NCBI GenBank assembly: GCA_949358305.1
Contig: OX442314.1
Span: 34,591,608 to 34,655,607, forward strand
Source: Strigamia acuminata
Taxonomy: Eukaryota; Arthropoda; Chilopoda; Geophilomorpha; Linotaeniidae
Direction: 5' to 3'
Length of the DNA stretch: 64,000 nucleotides
How positions within the stretch are numbered: the stretch's first letter is position 1; the number at the start of each line of letters is the position of its first letter. This document shows positions 60,017 to 64,000 of this stretch, piece after piece. The position numbers and the translations under genes are program-made. Below the pieces are notes generated by a model. It saw only the letters and a program-made list of their open reading frames with translations. It made no database searches and was not told where the DNA came from.

Positions 60017-60364
60017 TTACAATTTCTGTGTCGTATTGCACAGACACTGCAAACCGTCTTCATCCCAATCAGCAAAAACCTTCTCGTTATTCTCGTCATA
60101 CCGCTCGTTGCATTTTCCGCGACAAAATAAACATTGCATGAACTGCTGCCGTTGAACCCAGCCGTAGCCGGTCAACTCGCGAATTCTATGAGCGTCGTCT
60201 ACAAAAATAAATAACAAAATAACAAACGCAAAAAATTTATACGGAGTATATTTTAATTTATTACCAATTTCCGTTGACGACAATACGACCGTTTTTAAGT
60301 TTTGATGGAAACAAGTCACGGCAGAAAAGAGCAGTAAACAAAACAAAATGGGTGAAGAAAACAT
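60017..60364 (-). CDS. Small secreted Cys-rich protein, paralog 3 (2 exons)
   Basis: Exons 60364-60265 and 60198-60017 join in phase 1 to 93 residues. The signal peptide is MFSSPILFCLLLFSAVTC, and the mature part has RIRELTGYGWVQR, CLFCRGKCNERY and WDEDGLQCLCN. Exon lengths (100 and 182 nt) equal those of paralogs 1 and 2. Conserved flanks up to about 60680 mark it as part of a duplicated segment with 51185-51870. Confidence 0.78.
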   Translation of the reverse strand: MFSSPILFCLLLFSAVTCFHQNLKTVVLSSTEIGNKLKYTPYKFFAFVILLFIFVDDAHRIRELTGYGWVQRQQFMQCLFCRGKCNERYDENNEKVFADWDEDGLQCLCNTTQKL

Positions 60365-61467
60365 GATGTTTTCTCGGAAAATTCGCCTGTAAAAATGTCG
60401 CATATACTCGTAGAATAGAAATCGCACGTGATGATAACAATGGAGAAAGATGAAAGAAAATAAACACTTGCATATTTTGCTGCAGTACTAAATCTCATTT
60501 TTGATATTTCTTTCTGCACTGGAAAGTGCCACTTTACAGTAGATAGTGGATTCTTAAGCTGGAAAATTGCTATTTCAAGCAAGAAAATTGCCACTTTATG
60601 GAAGTAAAACGGCATTTCAAGTAATAGAAGTGCCATTTCAGTTAATGAAAGAGCCATTTAAAGCTATGAAAATGCCATTTTTAACTATAAAAATTCGGGT
60701 TAAAGAAGCCAAACCGCGAACCGAGTGTTCAAACCGTTGAAAATGAAATAAATGCAGAAAATTCAAATTGTCTAGAATGAGAAGGAAGTCACTGTCGTGG
60801 CTAAAAAGTATTGACGAATTAAGACCGTCGAATACACCATTTTTCCAACAAAATGTACGCAAAATATGGGCAAATGAAAAGGGCGCTGGTTAGATGGCCA
60901 ACCATGAGGATTCGGGCTGCACTATGGCCTAATGCGTTGCGACGCACCATAAATCGAACAAAGGCAAAAATTATTCTGATTATTTTTAGTGATTGGGTTA
61001 AACAAGTCATCTCTGATCACATGTTCCAGGCCAAGTCTATTCCCAGGGGAAATTGGTCAAAAACAGGTTGTCAGAAGGAGTTATTCAAATTAACAAAGAG
61101 CGAATGTATCAATTTATGGCAAAATTCTCACGAGTGTCTGGAAAGAGTGAACAAAACCAGGCTAAATTAAAGATAAATGGTGAAAATAAATAAAATAAAA
61201 TAATATAATTGGAATTTGGAAAAAATGGAAATAAATTAGGGAAATTAAAACAATCTCTAAAAATAAAGGGAAAGGCGCAAAAAACTGCTGCGATCCGGGT
61301 TTTACTTGGTTATTTTCTAATAAAAAGACCAAGTTACCGCAGGTGAGAGACTTACAATCAAAATACGGCCTGAAATGTCTAGGGTAATTTAAAGGAAATA
61401 CCTTTTGTACCTTTTGCAGAGCAATGACGGGTGTGTTGTATGTTTTAGTGTAAAATCAAGAGTGCTG
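60365..61467. other. Flank of paralog 3 and unassigned region
   Basis: 60480-60680 matches the 5' flank of paralog 2. An open frame at 60853-61170 is partly open on both strands and shows no motif. 61180-61467 is AT-rich with nothing recognised. Confidence 0.4.
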
Positions 61468-61526
61468 TTCGAAGCGTCGGCGCGAGCCGGGCACGCTTCG
61501 AAATTGCGCAGATAATCTGCGCAATT
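61468..61526. other. Two adjacent perfect hairpins before the copia leader
   Basis: TTCGAAGCGT (61468-61477) pairs with ACGCTTCGAA (61493-61502). AATTGCGCAGA (61502-61512) pairs with TCTGCGCAATT (61516-61526) around a TAA loop. They may lie in or just upstream of the copia 5' LTR, whose start cannot be set without its 3' partner. Confidence 0.5.
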
Positions 61527-61809
61527 AGCGTAATATGGTGCAACAAATGATTAATTACCGTTTCACCCCGGACAACCTGGGGTAAAATGTGCCTTGTTGT
61601 TTATTGAATGTTGTATTCCTGTCCGCCAGGTGTCTTTGTCACCTGTGCACCTGTCACTGACACTGACCAATCAGTGACCCGAATTGTATTTGGTGCTCCA
61701 CGCACTTTTTAACATCTGTTTAAGATTAAAACCATCACTGTTAATATTTTCACCTAACAACCACGCGTCTCCATTTTTATGCCTCCAACATATTAGAACA
61801 AAAACTACA

Positions 61810-61824
61810 GGTTATGGGCCCAGC
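61810..61824 (+). other. copia-type internal initiator-tRNA primer site
   Basis: GGTTATGGGCCCAGC contains the complement of the CAU anticodon loop and stem of tRNA-iMet. Its place, just before the leader of a copia pol, fits. Confidence 0.75.
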
Positions 61825-61930
61825 ACGCTTCCACTGCGCTTAAAAATCATCAAGTTTTGTACCGGAACATTCGAGGAAGTTAAAAACGAATTTAACACGA
61901 ACATTCCACAAGAAACAGAACTAAGAAACG

Positions 61931-64000
61931 ATGGCGAACGGCGGCGGAAATTCAGCTCGAATCGAGGCGTTGGGAAAGGAAAACTTCGACACATGGAAGA
62001 TCCAGATGGAAGCAATTTTGGATCAACGGGACCTACTCGTGCACGCGGAAGGTACGTCGAAACGACCAGAGACCATTGAAGGCAACGCGAAACGTATGAA
62101 GGAGATCGAGACGTGGGAGAAAAGTGATCGAACAGCCAAAAATGACATTTTGCTAAATATAAAGCAATCTGAACTTCGAATGGCCAAAAATTGCAGCACC
62201 GCAAATGAATTGTGGAGAAAGTTGCATAGTGTGTACCAATCGAAAGGACCGGCAAGAAAAATCACGTTGTTAAAACGACTCGCGACACACAAGATGGCGG
62301 ACGGAGAAAACGTGGAGAGTCACCTAAAAGAATTCTTCGAACTAGTAGACAAATTGCTAGACATGGATTTTAAAATGCCCGAAGATTTCACAACGATTCT
62401 ACTGCTACTGAGTTTGCCAAATTCCTACGACAACTTTCGATGCGCAATAGAATCCCAAGATAAATTGCCATCGCTGGAAGTTTTGAAGGGAAAGATCAAA
62501 GACGAGTCGATCGCCCGCGGAAAAGGGAAAGAAGACGTATCGGACGCCATGATGGCCAGAAAAACGTTCCAAAAACGTAAGCAACCAAAGAAATACGGCG
62601 ACGAAAATTCGAATTCGACCGAGAAACCAGCTTTTAAATACAAGTGCCACGGTTGCGGAAAAATTGGCCACAAAATCGCCGATTGTCGAAGTAAAAGCAA
62701 GAAGGAAAGCGCATCAAGAGCCGAGAAATCCAAGTACGAATTATTTTTCTGCGAGCAAATCGAGACAGCACTGATAAGCGAGACGTCACGACCGAAAAAT
62801 TGGTGTTTGGACAGCGGCGCCAGCTCCCACATGTGCTCGAACGATTCAACATTTTCGACGATCGAACTCCTGAAAAACCAGAAGCTGAATTTGGCCAGCA
62901 AGGCGAGCACGAATATCGACGGAAAAGGAACCGCGAAAATCGTCGTCAAGACTGGGGACGGAAATATGAAGTTGGATTTGGCAGAGACTCTTTTGGTACG
63001 AGATTTGAGAACGAATTTGATGTCAGTCGGGAAGATCACAGAACGGGGACACAAGGTGATTTTCGATGATAAATCAGCAGAGGTGATAAATCCGAAGGGA
63101 GAAATCGTATTCACCGCCGAAAAAAGGAACGGATTGTACTACATCGTCGACGTGACCGAGGATGCTGCGACTGCAGCGGAAATCGAAGTCGGAACCGGAT
63201 CAAAACCTGCAAAACCCGCAAGTACGAAAATACAAGAATGGCACAAAAGACTTGGGCACCTGAACGAGTCAAGTCTGAAAATACTAAACGAAAAGGCAAA
63301 CGGAATTGACTTTGAAAAGGACGCAAAGCTGCCGACTTGTGAGACATGCATCGAGGGGAAGCACGCAAGTAAAAAGTTTCCCATTTCCGTGTCAAAAAGT
63401 GAAAAACTATTGGAGTTGGTGCACTCGGACGTATGCGGACCAATGCCAACGAAGTCCATGAATGGATCGAGGTTTTTCGTGACGTTTACCGACGATAAAT
63501 CGAGATGGTGCAAGGTGTACTTTTTGAAACACAAAAGTGAAGTTTTCGAGGCATTCAAGTCGTTTAAAACTTTTTGCGAGAAGGAAACTGGATGCGCGCT
63601 CAAGGTTTTACGATCGGACAACGGGAAAGAATATGTAAATAAGAGATTCGACGCATATTTACAAGAAAACGGCATAAAGCGCCAAACCAGCGTCGAACGA
63701 ACCCCGGAACAAAATGGCGTCTCGGAAAGAATGAATAGAACTTTGATCGAGATGGCACGATGCATGTTACTGCAAGCAAAATTGCCTAACTCATATTGGG
63801 CGGAAGCAATCAACACTGCGTGCCACATCCGAAATAAATGCCCGACTAGAAGTTTGGAAAATGAAATCCCGCATCAAGTCTGGACCGGAAGAAAACCGAA
63901 TGTCGACTATTTTCGAGTTTTTGGAAGCAGAGTTTTCGCGCTGGACAAGAAGCCGAACAAGGGGAAGTTCGAACCGAAGTCAAAAGAATGTATTTTCATC
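61931..64000 (+). CDS. Gag-Pol polyprotein of copia element F (partial)
   Basis: Open for 690 codons from the ATG at 61931 to the window end. In order: gag of the copia type (ENFDTWKIQMEAIL ... KNCSTANELWRKL), CCHC knuckle CHGCGKIGHKIADC near residue 238, protease NWCLDSGASSHM near residue 290, integrase zinc finger WHKRLGHLNESS ... CETCIEG, then catalytic D, D, E in VHSDVCGP, RSDNGKEYVN and TPEQNGVSERMNRT. Integrase precedes RT in this superfamily, and RT lies beyond 64000. All visible key residues are intact, so the copy may be active. Confidence 0.93.
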   Translation, partial: MANGGGNSARIEALGKENFDTWKIQMEAILDQRDLLVHAEGTSKRPETIEGNAKRMKEIETWEKSDRTAKNDILLNIKQSELRMAKNCSTANELWRKLHSVYQSKGPARKITLLKRLATHKMADGENVESHLKEFFELVDKLLDMDFKMPEDFTTILLLLSLPNSYDNFRCAIESQDKLPSLEVLKGKIKDESIARGKGKEDVSDAMMARKTFQKRKQPKKYGDENSNSTEKPAFKYKCHGCGKIGHKIADCRSKSKKESASRAEKSKYELFFCEQIETALISETSRPKNWCLDSGASSHMCSNDSTFSTIELLKNQKLNLASKASTNIDGKGTAKIVVKTGDGNMKLDLAETLLVRDLRTNLMSVGKITERGHKVIFDDKSAEVINPKGEIVFTAEKRNGLYYIVDVTEDAATAAEIEVGTGSKPAKPASTKIQEWHKRLGHLNESSLKILNEKANGIDFEKDAKLPTCETCIEGKHASKKFPISVSKSEKLLELVHSDVCGPMPTKSMNGSRFFVTFTDDKSRWCKVYFLKHKSEVFEAFKSFKTFCEKETGCALKVLRSDNGKEYVNKRFDAYLQENGIKRQTSVERTPEQNGVSERMNRTLIEMARCMLLQAKLPNSYWAEAINTACHIRNKCPTRSLENEIPHQVWTGRKPNVDYFRVFGSRVFALDKKPNKGKFEPKSKECIFI

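Larger units (their letters stand above)
61810..64000 (+). mobile_element. Ty1/copia element F, 5' part (runs off the window)
   Basis: The 5' LTR should end at about 61809 (...AACTACA), followed by GGTTATGGGCCCAGC (61810-61824). This word is complementary to the anticodon arm of initiator tRNA-Met, the internal tRNA-half primer known from Drosophila copia. The polyprotein begins at 61931. LTR start and 3' half are outside reach, so length and age cannot be given. Confidence 0.85.

Noticed and set aside
60853-61170. 105-codon plus-strand gene
   Set aside because: Composition and two-strand openness give no support, and no domain is recognisable.

Overview
The window is metazoan nuclear DNA, probably from a protostome such as an arthropod. 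It has GT-AG introns, AATAAA signals, and kelch, Ig/Sushi/MATH, IGFBP-like and SR-protein sequences. No taxon can be fixed from sequence alone. Roughly two thirds is mobile DNA, and much of the rest is AT-rich minisatellite with 20-22 bp units. No rRNA, tRNA or CRISPR locus was seen.

Layout. 261-20523: a Mutator-like DNA transposon with repeat-rich terminal inverted repeats. It carries a MULE transposase and a Ulp1 protease/PHD reading frame, and is split by Ty3/gypsy element A (2992-15861, minus). 21089-22609: 3' exons of a kelch-repeat gene. 22664-26048 (minus): a five-exon secreted protein with Ig, Sushi, coiled-coil and MATH parts, with a Merlin/ISXO2-type transposon in its last intron. 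26672-27121: a three-exon secreted single IGFBP-domain protein. 28024-29440: a small Cys-rich secreted gene and a small membrane-protein gene; this block recurs at 51185-53900 and in part at 60000-60690. 29441-42891: Ty3/gypsy element C, a relative of A. 43020-50697: non-autonomous LTR element B, whose single ORF fuses a gag-like start to a segment of the ribosome-quality-control factor NEMF/Rqc2. Complete gypsy element D (43369-48162, minus) is nested in B. 54002-54420: a RING-H2 fragment with an in-frame stop. 55247-58025: internally deleted gypsy element E. 58309-59235: a long palindrome that carries SR-protein sequence. 61810-64000: start of a Ty1/copia element F that runs off the window.

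Main result. Elements A and C share one unusual plan: a proline-tRNA-like primer site, gag, a canonical A AAA AAC slippery site that puts pol in the -1 frame, pol, conserved CCCGT/ACGGG hairpins, and a third gene (ORF3) made of a short acidic first exon and a ~910-930-codon second exon. Donor and acceptor positions keep ORF3 in frame in both copies. ORF3 lies where env would be but shows no signal peptide or membrane segment, and I do not recognise its family. The second main result is the NEMF capture in element B.
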